DNA from: Phytophthora colocasiae
Taxonomy: Eukaryota > Oomycota > Peronosporomycetes > Peronosporales > Peronosporaceae
Assembly: GCA_018806915.1 (NCBI GenBank)
Contig: JAGKQI010000091.1
Span: forward strand, 496,001 to 560,000
Reading direction: 5' to 3'
DNA: 64,000 nt
Part shown: piece by piece, positions 28,226-40,200 of the stretch
Numbering within the stretch: the stretch's first letter is position 1
How the letters are laid out: each line of letters opens with the position of its first letter
The notes under the pieces: model-generated
The model's input: the letters and a program-made list of their open reading frames with translations, nothing else
Databases searched by the model: none
What the model was told of the DNA's origin: nothing
Made by a program: the position numbers and the translations under genes

Positions 28226-28985
28226 AAATGACCGCGTAGTGAAGTGCTGGGGCTGGTGTTGCATCGGATGCTGCGACTTACATCAGCAACCGCCGATGAA
28301 GCTTTTTTCGATCTGCCTGAGCGCACCACATCCGTGCTCAGTTAATTACGCTACATTATTCCTGGTGTTGGTCTTGGCTGGGTGCTGCGGGATGGTGTCG
28401 AGGGCCTCAACACCATCCTGACTCGAGACTACTGTGCGATAACCTTTGGAGAGCTAATGGAAATATAAACACGGTCAACATGCGGTGAAGCTCGCAAGAT
28501 GTTGTTCGGACAAAAATTGTGAAGTGGCGAAGATGACACTAGAGCTGCTGACACTAGTTCGGCGCCAGCTTCACTTGTTCAGTTTCAAACGATACGGCCT
28601 CGATTTCAGTATCGCGCCACAGATTACCCGGTAGTCTCTCCAGTGGGGGTGGATGACTCAAATAGCGATGCAGACGTTCTACTGGACGCTCTACGAACGG
28701 GTCCTCTGCGCATGCAGCTTATTGAAGCTGAACCTGAACGGTAGCAGTTGTTGTATAACTCTACGTTTCTGAACCAGCATCACAAACCACAATCTTCAGT
28801 ATCCAAATAAACTAAAGGAACTGTACGATGGGCATCTACTACGGCGCGCGCTACCGACGGATGCCATTCCTGAGCGTCATGACTATGGACGTGGATCTGA
28901 TGATGCAGATCTTTCAATTCGCAACGATCGCGACGTGTACCGGACGATTGCGTTGACCTCACGCTTTGGCTCATCCGGCTGATAC
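28226..28985 (+). pseudogene. LRR-like family copy D, heavily decayed
   Basis: Fragments in family order are a NDRV..VLGLVLHRMLRLT start near 28226-28285, IPGVGLGWVL near 28355, DALRTGPLRMQL near 28680-28720, and a QIFQFAT..RDVYRTIA end near 28910-28960. The middle is deleted and frames shift several times. It lies directly after the SDR relic. Confidence 0.75.
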
Positions 28986-29060
28986 TGCCGGTAGGTAGTA
29001 CAGTACATGTGGAGCCCCGATGATGACAAAAACTGAAAAGGAGGAAACAGAAACGCAACC

Positions 29061-32000
29061 GTTGGAGTCCAGTATTATAATTCTGGAAACACTCACGATT
29101 CTGTCCTGTATACATCCAGGATTTTTACGTAATATTCGTTTTTTTCCGAAGTAGTTTTCTTTCGTTTATTTCCGAAGTAGTTTTTCTAACCATTTCAGCT
29201 TTGACCGCGAGGACGAGAGGCCACGGCGCAGTGCGATGGGCATGACTACGCGGAGCGGACGTGCAGCAGACGCTCCTGGTGCGACTAGCGATGGTGCGTG
29301 CAGAGTTCATTTGCGATACAATTGATTTAGAGGATAGAGGTGGCTAATACGTGGTTACTGTGCGCGTAGTGTATGAAACAATGGAGGAATTGACCGGTGG
29401 TGATGTTTCCGAAGAGGAATTAGGCGAAAGTGACGATGAAGATGATGCCGGGCAACCAGATGATGATTCAGATGACTCCGTAGAGGAGGTGCGCGATTCA
29501 CATGGTGCAGTAATGGTGGCTGTGGAAGGTCCTGATGTGTATCACGCCAGTTGGGAGGCGTGGCTCAGCTATTTTACTGGCTACTGTGAGCGCACGTTAC
29601 AAGTGCTGCCTGTGAAAGAGACTATGTCTCGAGTGGAGAGAAACAAGCGATTGTTGCGCACGAAGAAAGGTGCGGACGCTTCACAACTAATTCCACCCGA
29701 GATTGAACCGTACCAGCGGACGTACATATGTACGCATGGTTGGCGGAAGCGCAAGTCTCGGAGCGAAGGAAGCCGGCCTCGTCAACACATCCGACTAACG
29801 GATTGTCCGTTTCGGTTTGTCGTGCAGTGGAATGTCAAGAAAAAGGAGTTGGAAGTGAAAAATGGTCATTTCGTTCACAACCACCAAGTTTCTGCGCGCG
29901 CTTTTGCTACATATCCGTCGTCTCGTGGTGTGGATAGCGCTTTAGTGAGTGCTCGGGTGGATGGAATGCTGGCTGTCGGTGCTAAGAGGTCCAGAATCTA
30001 CGATTATTTACTGGAGCACGACCAAAATGTACTCCAAGTTGATGTGGATAACTTGGTCCGTGCTCATTCGGCCTCTCTTGTCGGCGGTGATGATAATGAA
30101 GCCACTGCGCGCGAACTGGCAAGCTTTGCCGCAACTGACAAGGAGAATATTTCCTCTGTAGCTGAAACTGCGGTTGGTGAGACTGGTGTTATATCTTTGG
30201 CTACTGCGCACATGCGCCGGATCTTTAGTCGCTTCAGTGAACTTCTTCTCGTCGACTGCAGTCATAAGACCAATCGGTACGTTCATTTATATCATCCAGA
30301 ATTTCACCAGGATTTTTTCAGGATTTAACAGGATTATTTTCATGTTTACTGCAGATACAACTACCAACTACTTACGTTCATGTGTATGAACGAGTTCGGC
30401 GAAGGATCTGTCGTGCAGCATTCTCTATTGGAAGCGAATGGAGACTGGCATATGGATAAAGCAATTAGCCACTTCAAAAGGTCTCATCCTACCAAGATAA
30501 ATTTGCTTCGAGTGATTATTGTGGATAAAGACATGAATGAGATTCGTGTGCTCGAGGAGCACTTTCCTGAAGCTCGCGTATTGATTTGTCACTTCCATGT
30601 GATAAAATATCTCAAAGAAATGCGGTCCAAGCCAGAGTTCGGTAAGATTTCGTCGGACGACGCCGGCCAGATTGACGCGTGCATTCACAGAATGGTTTAC
30701 GCGGATTCCAGCGATTCCTACGAGACTGCACATGTTTCTTTAAAAGGGTTATGCGAAAGAATTGGTGTCGTTGGTTTCTTTACGTATTTTGAGAAGAATT
30801 GGAACGATTGCCAAGATCGTTGGGTTATGTATCACCGGGCTGAACTTCCCCATTTCAGCAATCACACAAACAATCGCTTGGAGAGCTTCTTCGGGAAGTT
30901 AAAAGATGGAGTGGATGGATCTATGGCAATGTCTCAATGCATTAAGGCATTAGTGGCATTTGACCGTCGCGTCGAGAACGAATATGGATATCGCCACGCT
31001 AGAATTGGGCAGTTCGTGAACTCAAATTATGACGATGAAATGGCTAATGTACTTCGCTTTACAACTCCGTATGTGGCAGGCCACGTGGAAAAGGAATACG
31101 CTCGCGCTCTAGACAGTGAGGATGACTATAATTTCGTCCGTGATGATCAGGATCTACATTGTGTACACGTCCAAGAAGGCCTAAAGCCTTATCAATTACG
31201 AGATGATGATTGGCGGTGTACATGCGACTTCTCCCTATCTATGCGGCTACCTTGCCGCCACGTTATCGCCTATCGAAAGAGCATTTCTGTTGCGGGCGCA
31301 CTCATTCCATGGATACGGATTGACGAGAGGTACGAGATTCGAATATTGCAATGGATTTCCAGGATTATTTGTTTCGTCCAGGATTTCCCAGGTTTTTCAT
31401 GGAAATAACCAGGATTTTTATTTTTTACTTTGTAGATGGACGAATCCTCAAAGAGAACTTGTCAAAGTCAAACAGTTTTGTTACGAACGTTTCGGGGACG
31501 CATCCGTTGGTGGAGCTGTTAAGCGAACGCGGACTCAAGCGCAGAGGTACACTGAAGCTGTACGAGCAACTCATTTAATCGCTTCGGAGTTAGCAGATAT
31601 AGAGGATAATGACGAGTTCGAGTCTATGTTGGAGTTTGTCACTCAGCAATGGAGAAACGTGCGCCAACGCACAAAAGTGAGTACGTCGCCACAAGGTACT
31701 AATCACGGCAACGAAGGTCTCGATGAGCATGAAGGTGAAGAGGCTGAAGCCGACTCTACTGCATTGAAGATTAAGCTGAACCCGAAAGCTCGAAAAGTGG
31801 GAAGACCAAAGCTCGATAAAAGAAGACAATTTCGAATGAAAAAACAGGGCGCAAATGGTTTGAGGCTTCGGAGTCTGGACGGAAAAAATCGGGGGACGCT
31901 ACGCTTGAACAAGTATTGGAATCTCTGGATCGTGACCGACCAGGTCTCATGGAATGTCGACGTCGTTTGTTTGGAATTCTCGTTAAGTTCGCAGAGGCGG

Positions 32001-33487
32001 AGTCAAAGAAACCAAAGTTCAAGAGAATGAAGAATCCAGTGTTAAATCGAGATGCGTTTTACCTGTTGCCTCCAAAGCTTTTGGCAGCGTGCTTGGCAGT
32101 ATTACCCGTGGCTAATACGCAGGAGAGTGCTATTTCAGTGGACGACCCTGAATCTCAAGCCTCCCAGACCGACCGTCTCATCGATACCGTGCAAATTAAG
32201 GATGTTGGCAGTTTCTCACGCAAGCAAATAGAGATTTTCAAGCGCGTGGACAATGTGAAGGTTTTTGTAGAGCTTGGGATCCAGTTACACATTTGGCTTA
32301 CACAAGAGGCCATGCCTGCTCTCCCTGCCCAATACCATGGACTAGTTGCAGACGTGGCAGCAGATGTTTTGAATTCGTACCCATACAAGTCGTTAGAGGG
32401 ACTGGTGAATCATCCCGGATATAAGTTCACTCTTTTGTATCGCGCAACACCTCCCACGTGGCTAACGGATGCTGCGATTCAGGCATGCTGCGAGCGTCTG
32501 TACCAGAAGACCAATGATTCTCGATTTGCTGGTTTTATCATCGGAAGTGTTTCGAAGAAGAGAACTCGGACCGCCGACGAAAGTCTTGTCGAGTCGACCG
32601 TGCATGCAAGGTTAATGAGTCAAATTGCCGAGCAAGGTGTCGACACTGTTTTCCTGCCGATCAACTTTATGAACGCGCATTGGTGCTGCATCGTTGTGAA
32701 GGTTGAGACAAAGCGTATCTACTTCTACGACCCGCTCGGTCAAGCACCATACAAGAACACATGCCAAAACCATCGCCACACGTCTAAAGGTTACTGGTCT
32801 GCAAGAGTACGAGGTCATCGCGCAGAATAACCCCATTCAGTTCGATTCGTTCAGCTGTGGTGTTTATGTGTGCTGGATGTTTATCCGCCTTGCTGTCCGT
32901 GGGCTGAGAGTTGATATGAATGCCAATGCACTACCCAGACGTCGCTTCGAGTTATTCTACTTCTTGAAGACAGGGAGATTGCTCGCGGATGAACCCGAAG
33001 TGGATACGACGCCTCCAGGTGACGACGACGAGGACAAGGCTCCACCCCCAAGCCAGGACGAGGAAGAGGACCAGCTCCCAGCGACCCAAGCCGCCCAGTA
33101 ACTTCGTCGGAGATAGGTTTCTGCTGCTATCCTTTCATTAAGTTTATCAATACATGTTATTTTGCATTTCAGCTTGTTGTTTGGGAAGTTATACAGAGTA
33201 ACAACATCTTCAATACGTCCAACGACGCTACGCCCCCACATAGTTCCTGTTGACCCGTCATGCTGCTGTCACTGCAAAATCTTGTAACGACCAGGACCAG
33301 GAGTATTCCATGCTTGTCCAGGATTAATCCTGGATTCGTTTTGGCCCCACGTTTATATCTTCTCATCTTTTTATATCTTCCTGTATCTTCCCCATATGAC
33401 CGTAATGCTAAATACGATGATGTGTATACAGGATTAATCCTGTGTTGAATAATGTATTTCTCCAGAACTATAATACTGGACTCCAAC
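29061..33487 (+). mobile_element. MULE DNA transposon with transposase-Ulp1 gene, about 4.4 kb
   Basis: The left 26 bp starting GTTGGAGTCCAGTATTATAA recur inverted at 33462-33487 with one mismatch. Further in, both ends share TCCTGTATACA and CCAGGATT motifs. The internal gene has a MULE transposase. I could not find a clear 9-11-bp target duplication, so the outermost ends may be a few bases off. Confidence 0.8.
29351..33101 (+). pseudogene. MULE transposase fused to Ulp1-like C48 protease
   Basis: Exons are 29351-30276, 30355-31329 and 31436-33101, with GT-AG introns whose phases agree. An acidic N-terminus comes first, then a FAR1/zinc-binding-type region (CTHGWRKRKS ... DCPFRF ... HNH). 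The MULE core follows (DCSHKTNRYNYQLLTF, VIIVDKD, LICHFHVIKYL, NHTNNRLESFFGKLKDG), then a SWIM zinc finger (CTCDFSLSMRLPCRH). The third exon continues into a Ulp1-type cysteine protease with H in NAHWCCIVV, D in FYDPLG, and Q and C in IQFDSFSCGVYVC. Two one-base frame slips, near 31850 and 32765, make the present copy probably inactive. The N-terminal ATG is not certain. Confidence 0.82.
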
Positions 33488-33629
33488 ACCTGCCAAACAG
33501 AAATACACCCATTTTCTTCTCCAACCAACTTGCACGATTAGGTATTCGATACGGCAACAAATGTGATCTTCTCCATCAACGAGACCCCGAAATATCATCA
33601 CCAAAAGGTAGCGAGTGATTTACGGCAAG
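33488..33629. other. Intergenic, no feature seen
   Basis: Short spacer between the MULE end and LRR-like copy E. Confidence 0.5.
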
Positions 33630-34495
33630 CTTTACTCGTCGCTTACAGGTCGCTGTCGGCCCATCGGCCACAACGTTGCAACTTGAGCACTCGTAGGTCG
33701 TAGTTTTCGACAGCAGCAGCGTTCAATGAGAAACGGAGTCGCAGTGCTTGAAGCACTAAACGACCACCTCTGCTATTGTTTCTGCTCGTCAATATCGCTG
33801 CGAGCTGCAGCACTGCAACACCTTCCGAAGTGCGGCAATTGGTGTTCAAATTTGGTGTTAGCAACCGTTCGTAGAGCAATCAGCAGAGCATCAACATCAC
33901 GTTTTCGGGAAGTTCATCCCCTGCAGGCATGAGATTTCGATAATGCATGTGGCACGATTCCGAAGTTGCATGCTTCAAACCCGAGCGAGTAGATCTGACG
34001 CTCGACAGCACTGTCTTCGCTGCAACACTCTTCTTCGAGTATTTACACGCAAACTGCAACTCGTACTGTTCTGCACCTTTCACTCGATCCACTCGACACC
34101 CCTGGGCTGCAACCAGCCAATGCTGACACCAGGAATGGCAACACACACTGCACCACCCAATTCTCGCTCGCACAGACCTTAAAGTTCGCATAGCTGAGCG
34201 AGTATCTGCATCAGTGTTCGCATTATGACCCAAAAGGGTTGGTGGTCATTGTAAACGAAGCAACGCCCGCGTCCTCCAGTAGCACAAGCGTCATATTCAC
34301 TCTGTGCATGCTACCTTACAACTCATCGCGACATTCCACAATGAAATTCCGGTTAGCATACGTAAATAAAGCACGTCCAACCGCGATTGCTCGATCAATA
34401 AATACATTGAGAATGTCCTCAGCCTGAGGGTCTGCACGCGTTTGGTATTGGCCATTGTCCACATATCAGATAGCTGCAACGTGAGCACGGGCGCT
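33630..34495 (-). pseudogene. LRR-like family copy E, heavily decayed
   Basis: The minus strand gives, in order, PVLTLQLSDM..LLIEQSRL (about 34490-34370), CERE..GGAVCVAIPGVSIGWLQPRGVEWIE (about 34170-34090), and LLTPNLNTNCRTSEGVAVLQLAAILTSRNNSRGGRLVLQALRL split over frames (about 33860-33740). These match the order of copies C and F. Many stops are present. It is the only copy in reverse orientation. Confidence 0.72.
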
Positions 34496-34510
34496 TACAT
34501 GAACACCATT

Positions 34511-34532
34511 GTGTATACTATACAGTATACAC
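34511..34532. repeat. 22-bp palindrome GTGTATAC...GTATACAC
   Basis: A near-perfect self-complementary sequence 25 bp outside the left end of the piggyBac-like element. Meaning unknown. Confidence 0.6.
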
Positions 34533-34837
34533 TGCTTGGGTGTACTCGTATCTTTAATTAACCCCTCTAACCCGGTATTCTGTATCCTACAGAATAATAT
34601 ATTGTACAGGATTTAATATCCAGCAAACTCATCAGCGCTCCAAAACTCCGCATGAAGATTATTGTATGGTGTCTGGATCAGTCCACTTTCCTAACAGATC
34701 GGCGATGGGATGATAGACGGGTATTATTCAAGGAGGATAGAAAGACGCATATAAATCCCCAACAGGTTTGAAAAATTCTGTCGAAAGCCCATCGGTTCAC
34801 GTGTCAGAAGTTACCTCTACATTTTGTCATTCGAAAA

Positions 34838-35399
34838 ATGAACGGCCCAGCAGAGAAGCCGTTCAAGCAACCATGGCGCGAGATCTGCGAGGAAGGCTGG
34901 AAGGCTCGTAAGCCGACAGGGATGACCTAGAATCAACGCTACGTGAAGTCGGGGTGAAGGGCCGTCTCGACGAAGCCAGACGTGGGCATAAACTTTGAAG
35001 GTTAGTGGTCTTATTTTGTGCCACCACAGTTGTCGACACAGAGGAGGTGGGCGCTACAGGTGAACTACCAGCAGCTATACCGGATGATACGGAGCAAGAC
35101 GGCGCGACCAATGCCTTTTTCCGGATGATCCAGAATTCGATTCAAGTGAGTGCATGGCTGCTGATGAAGAAGCAAAGAGCGAGACCGATGAACCAAACGG
35201 AGCCGACGGCCTCATCGACTCGGACGTGTTTGGTAGCGACAATTTCATGGAGAGGCTGAAAGGAGCGACCTGTTTGGTTTCTACAGCTATCGATGACGTG
35301 AATCTCGTGAGACTGGCTGATGTCAGCGATTCCGATTCCAACGCCGACGAAGAAGACATTATGGCAGACAACGAGGTGGTCCACTTGAGGAAAGTGTGA
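34838..35399 (+). pseudogene. piggyBac N-terminal domain relic
   Basis: The reading MNGPAEKPFKQPWREICEEGWKARKPTGM, starting near 34838, resembles the N-terminal RWRELKKAGWTSKKPTGL domain of piggyBac transposase 2 and is followed by stops. An acidic stretch (about 35154-35399, rich in Asp/Glu/Ser) corresponds to the acidic region that precedes the catalytic core in full copies. The DDE core is absent. Confidence 0.65.
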
Positions 35400-35515
35400 A
35401 GAAGATGTAGAAGACCTGAAATAAATGACAACGTTCCGGAAACTAGTAACTTTGACTTGACAGGTGATCTCTGCGATATCCCAGAGGTATGGATAGATCA
35501 CATACAATGAGGAGC

Positions 35516-35880
35516 ACAGCCGTAAGCCGGGATGCTACAGAATAACTCAAGTGGTGCTTACTAATTCTGGATGTTGCGTGTGCACACGGAATTTCCATAG
35601 CCGTAAGTCAGGATGCTACAGAATAACTCTGAGTGGTGCTTTACTAGTTCTGATGTTGCGTGTGCACACGGAATTTTGTAGCTGTAAGTCAGGATGCTAC
35701 AGAATAACTCGAGTGGTGCTTTACTAATTATGGATGTTGCCCTGAATTGTGTGCACAGGAATTTCCTGTAGCCGTAAGTCAGGATGCTACAGAATAACTC
35801 GATGGTGCTTTACTAATTCTGATGTTGCCCGCACAGGGAATTTCCCACAGCCGTATGTCGGGATGCTACAGAATAATTCG
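35516..35880. repeat. Tandem array, 79-90-bp unit, four and a half copies
   Basis: Units start near 35520, 35601, 35682, 35772 and 35851, each with CCGTAAGTC..GGATGCTACAGAATAA. The full units also carry a TGTGCACAC-type palindrome. The CTACAGAATAA core equals the subterminal motif at the ends of the host element 34562-36668. Confidence 0.88.
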
Positions 35881-36672
35881 ACACATCCAGCTACTGGCGC
35901 TGCGCAGAATCAACTTTAGACTCATATCAACGCCGAGGACCTGTGTTTGGTCATATCACGCCAGAAGCACACGTTAGTGAACACATCGGATCACCAAGCA
36001 GAACAAACGCAGGCAGTACTTGTGTAAGGTGCGTTCCGCCTTTGAGCACCTTCTGTCAGCAATGGTTTAGGCGGTCGTGTACCGCTCTGCCACGTTCACG
36101 CTCACGTGCTATCAGAAATGGCACGATACCTCGGGTGACGGGAAGAGCATTCCACCCGAGCCTAAAAGATGATTAGATTCCGCAAACGTAAGAGAGAAAG
36201 TAAAGACGAGGAATAAGAAGGACAACTAGTTAGCACCACGTACTTTGCAGTAGGTCTTGCTGAGCTCGCAGAGAAGTATTTGCTCAGTTCCCTCCTCACT
36301 ACTCCGTTAGTTAGAACTGGGCAATTTCTTCTCTTCGCGCGCTTGCACTTCGCGCGCTTTTGGCGGATGGTTGGTTGGCGCCAAAAGTGCCGCACAGTAC
36401 AGAGTCGTTTCAAATTTGACGGGGTTGCTGAGTGAGAAGTTTTGAACATGTTTTGTCCGCCAGGGAGCCAATAGGAGATCGCCAGTTTCGCAGATGTTGG
36501 ATACATTGTGCATGCTATAGCCGATGATGTACACTTTATGTACAGAATATGCCTCGCCGAGCACGAAAGGGCTTCCAACGGCATACTTTTCGCAGGTTAT
36601 CGTTCATACTTTAATCAAGATAATTGCTTATTCTGTAGAATACAGAATAACGGCTCGGGTTAGAAGGGTTAA

Positions 36673-37205
36673 GGTGTACAGGAAATGTAGGGAGGAGTTT
36701 CGTTTTGTCGGTAGTTCACAAATGCGTTTATTGTCGAGTGTGCTTTCACTGCTTGGCTCAACTTGAGCCGGAGGGATCATCTTCACGCGATCCAAGCAAA
36801 GTTGTCTATGGGGCGGGTCAGTGTCAATTACTACCGGATGAATGTTGCACTGCAACCTGCGCCCGTTCGATCGACAGTATGGTTGTCAGCGTCTGATCCA
36901 GCCATATCCAGAGCTGTAAGTTGGCTGTTCACGGTGCGCTTTTAGTCAGCTTATGTCGAACACATAGCCTAATATCGCGCCTAGTGAAGCAAGTTGCGCA
37001 GCATACAATAAAATTTATTGTAACAATAAAGTTATTTAATAACAACCTTTCCCTCGGGACAAATGTGACTACAATGTATTAATAAAGTGCACTGTCAATA
37101 AATAAGATCATGCTGGTCGCGCAATAAATGCGGCTCTTCCGTGCACCGTGGGCAAATCTCACCCAGGACGTTTGTGCAGATCCGAAAGAGTCGGCGCTGA
37201 AACTC
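36673..37205. other. Intergenic, no feature seen
   Basis: Between the two piggyBac-type elements. AT-rich near 37010-37050. No gene or repeat recognised. Confidence 0.5.
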
Positions 37206-37209
37206 TTAA

Positions 37210-40200
37210 CCCCTTGAAACCGGGGTAGTACCGTACCCCATGTGAGCCTAAGCCCTAGATGCTCTAACTTGTATGTACGGGGAAGGGTTCTCATACAAAG
37301 CTCTATATGAAAGCGTAACATGTATAGTGGATAGCCGCGGGATAAACCTAGTCTTCGAGGCTGGTGTCTCTTGATATCGTGTATGGTGCATCATTCGGCA
37401 GTAAATAATACATGTTTGCGAACCTAACATGTATGTCATACAGCAAAACCAGTACAAGCGTGAAGTAGAGGCAGTGCGCCGACGAACACAGCCGTGAAAA
37501 TGAAGCGCATAACAGCATCACCAAAAACATGTGCAGCCGATCAGAATTGTGTGATATTTTGCTATACTGAAACTCAATATAAATGGAAGGACGCTATCAG
37601 CTGTTCAATCAGTTGCTGTCGTGTCGAGTGCACGCCGGGGCCGCTTCGACTGGCGCGTGTCACCTGCCGTGGACTCATCAGTTGCTTGTTGATCACTTTC
37701 AACTATCCCTTCACCATTGACTTTATCTTGGCGGCGCGCCGAAGCCTGCGCAGGAGCCCGCGCTCGAATCGTCCGCTTTTCACCTTGCTGTGGTGCAGGT
37801 GCCAGTGTTCCATTACTCCAGCACTTGTGCCAGATGTCGAAACAGGACAGCAGCTCGCCCTTGATCGTGTGGCGCTTCTTCTCACAGAGGAACACTCGCC
37901 ATGCCATGGGCTTCTTTGAGGGGGTTCGCAGCTTGCACTTGCTGCAGTAGGTGGACGAGTCGCCCCCACGGACGTTGCTGGTGCCTTTGAGAAGCGAGCA
38001 CACTTTGCAGGCTCTTGTTCGCCGTTTGCGGCCTTGATTGTTGTTACCGGGGCGCCATTCATCGTTTAGTACTGGCGCATGGCTAGCCCGCGTGCTTCTG
38101 GTAGTAGCTGACTCCTTCGACGGGGTCGCCTGGATGCTCTCGTTGCTGCGCAGGGCCTCCCAGTCTTCATCGCTCAGCTGGCAGAGTTCAAGATGGAGCT
38201 GCTTTAGGAACTTGACGTGACTCATCTTTGGTAGTCCAGCCGCAGCTCGAGCGGCGTTGTAGACGATGTAGGAGTTGATAATTGCAAGGTCTACGAGACC
38301 AAGAAAGAGACCCTTGTAGTACTTTTGTACTTGATGCAGAGCTGCAGTGAGTACCTATAACGTGTACATACAAGATTAGTTAGGCGGATAAAATGTATAT
38401 ACAACATATCAGCACTTACCGTTGTAGGCGTAATTGATCGTGCACGTCGACACCGCCCATATAAGTCTGGTAGTCTTTCACGATGCGCGGGCACATCACT
38501 TCCTGCTGCTCGCCTGTCAGCTTGTCGCGACGGACAATACGGTCTGGCTTGACACTCCCACCAGTGCTGAGCATGTGGACCGACCGGGTATCCCACCACC
38601 GCAGCACGCGCATAGCAGGAATATGTAGCGCTTCTGCAACGACGAAGGTTCCCCGTTCAATGTTCGCTGGACGATTTTTGGGGATCTTGGGTGGATTCTT
38701 CTTGTCTCCTTTCTTTTTCTTGGGTATCAACTTCGTGCTCAGTCCTTGGCGATCGGTTCGGACTGTACCGATTGAGTAGAAACCCATTGTCAGAAGCTGT
38801 AGGGATAGCGGGACCGACGAGTAGAACCGATCAGTGACAACCAGCCTCATATCACCGTTCGATGGAGCCGTAGGGCCGAATACTTGCTGTAAGTTGCGAA
38901 CTACAGCTGCCGGTCCTGACTTGTGGTCTGTCGAGCTGAAATTTCCTCTCTCCTTTTACCACAGTAAACTTCAAAGCTGTACCATACACGATAACAATTT
39001 GTTAGTCTGTATCATACATGATAAAAGAACTTAAGTGTCAAAAAAAAAGCGGGTGTGTCCGCAGACACACCGCTGCTTACCGAATACAGTATGCGGTCGC
39101 CGAACAGCACAGCATGAACAGCTTCGTGCCCCACTTGTGGGGCTTATCCTTGATGTATACGCGCATTCGGTTGAATGTAGACCGTGACGGGAGCATTGCT
39201 TCGTCAAACGCCATGATAGCAGGAGGCACGTAGCCGGTAGCGAACCGATGCTGTACAGCATCTATAACTGGGCGCAACTTCCATGCTCGATCCGTAGCAG
39301 CTTTAGGGTCCTTGTTTGAGCTGAAGTGTAGGTTCCGAGACAGGTGCATGAACCGGTCGCGCGGCATGAATCGTCCAAAGCATCCCCGGGGAACAGCACC
39401 TTCTTCAGTCTTTCGCCAATGGTTCGCCAGTTTTTCCTTGTTCGGAGCGATTGATCGAGCTATCAACAGGCCCATGAAGACACACATCTCTCTCGCTTCA
39501 ATGGCAGGCGCCTTCAACAACTCGTCGCGGATTTGCTCACGTGTCTTGGCCTTAAAATTGGGATGTTTTTGCTCTCGGGATACTTGTTTGGCATGTTGCC
39601 CTTCCACCCGCTCGTCGAGGCTCTCCTCGAAGTAATCGTTCGACTCCTCAGCGATGTCTTCCCACAGCTCGGGCTGTAAAAAGTAAAAGAACGCCCCGGA
39701 CGGAGTTTCTGCCGCAGCTAAGGCTTTCGCTGTTGGGCCGAAATTGCCATCGTAGAGATTCGGGTAGTCTTCTCGCATTGCAGTAGACGAGCGAGCCGCA
39801 TACGGCTCCATCAGATAGTCGTACGGTGTTTTCGTGACCAAGTCCGACCAGCCTTCCTCCCCCATCTCCTTCAAGACGGTGTCTGGTACGGCGCCGGCTG
39901 CGATATTCTCCAATCCACCGAAGGCAGATTTAAATCGATCCCCGAATGGCAGCTCAGGTGGAACAGGTAGTTGCACGTCCTCAGCATCGAAGTATTCAGT
40001 CAACGAATCGTCATCGTCGCCATCGTCATTCTCCGCATCTGATTCAAATCCAGCGAACTGGTTTGAGTCATCGCTCTCAACAACACGGTTGATGTCTCCG
40101 TCAACGCCTACAATAGTATATACAGGTTAGAGGCAAGTGCGTAACTTGTATATACACTTTAAACCAACCTTCGTCAAATTGCACACCAACGCGCGAGCCT

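Larger units (their letters stand above)
34562..36668 (+). mobile_element. Non-autonomous piggyBac-like element, 2107 bp
   Basis: Flanked by TTAA on both sides (34558-34561 and 36669-36672). Ends CCCCTCTAACCCG and (inverted) CCCTTCTAACCCG differ at one base of 13. Both ends carry the subterminal motif CTACAGAATAA with a partner TTCTGTA. It keeps only a relic of a piggyBac N-terminal domain and an acidic stretch, and no catalytic core, so it depends on a transposase from elsewhere. Confidence 0.88.

Noticed and set aside
33660..34500. Host gene on the plus strand suggested by short open frames
   Set aside because: The minus strand shows LRR-like family fragments in the right order. The plus-strand frames are shadows of this relic.
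35516..35880. CRISPR-like array
   Set aside because: The unit itself is repeated with decay and there are no unique spacers. It is a tandem repeat inside a eukaryotic transposon.
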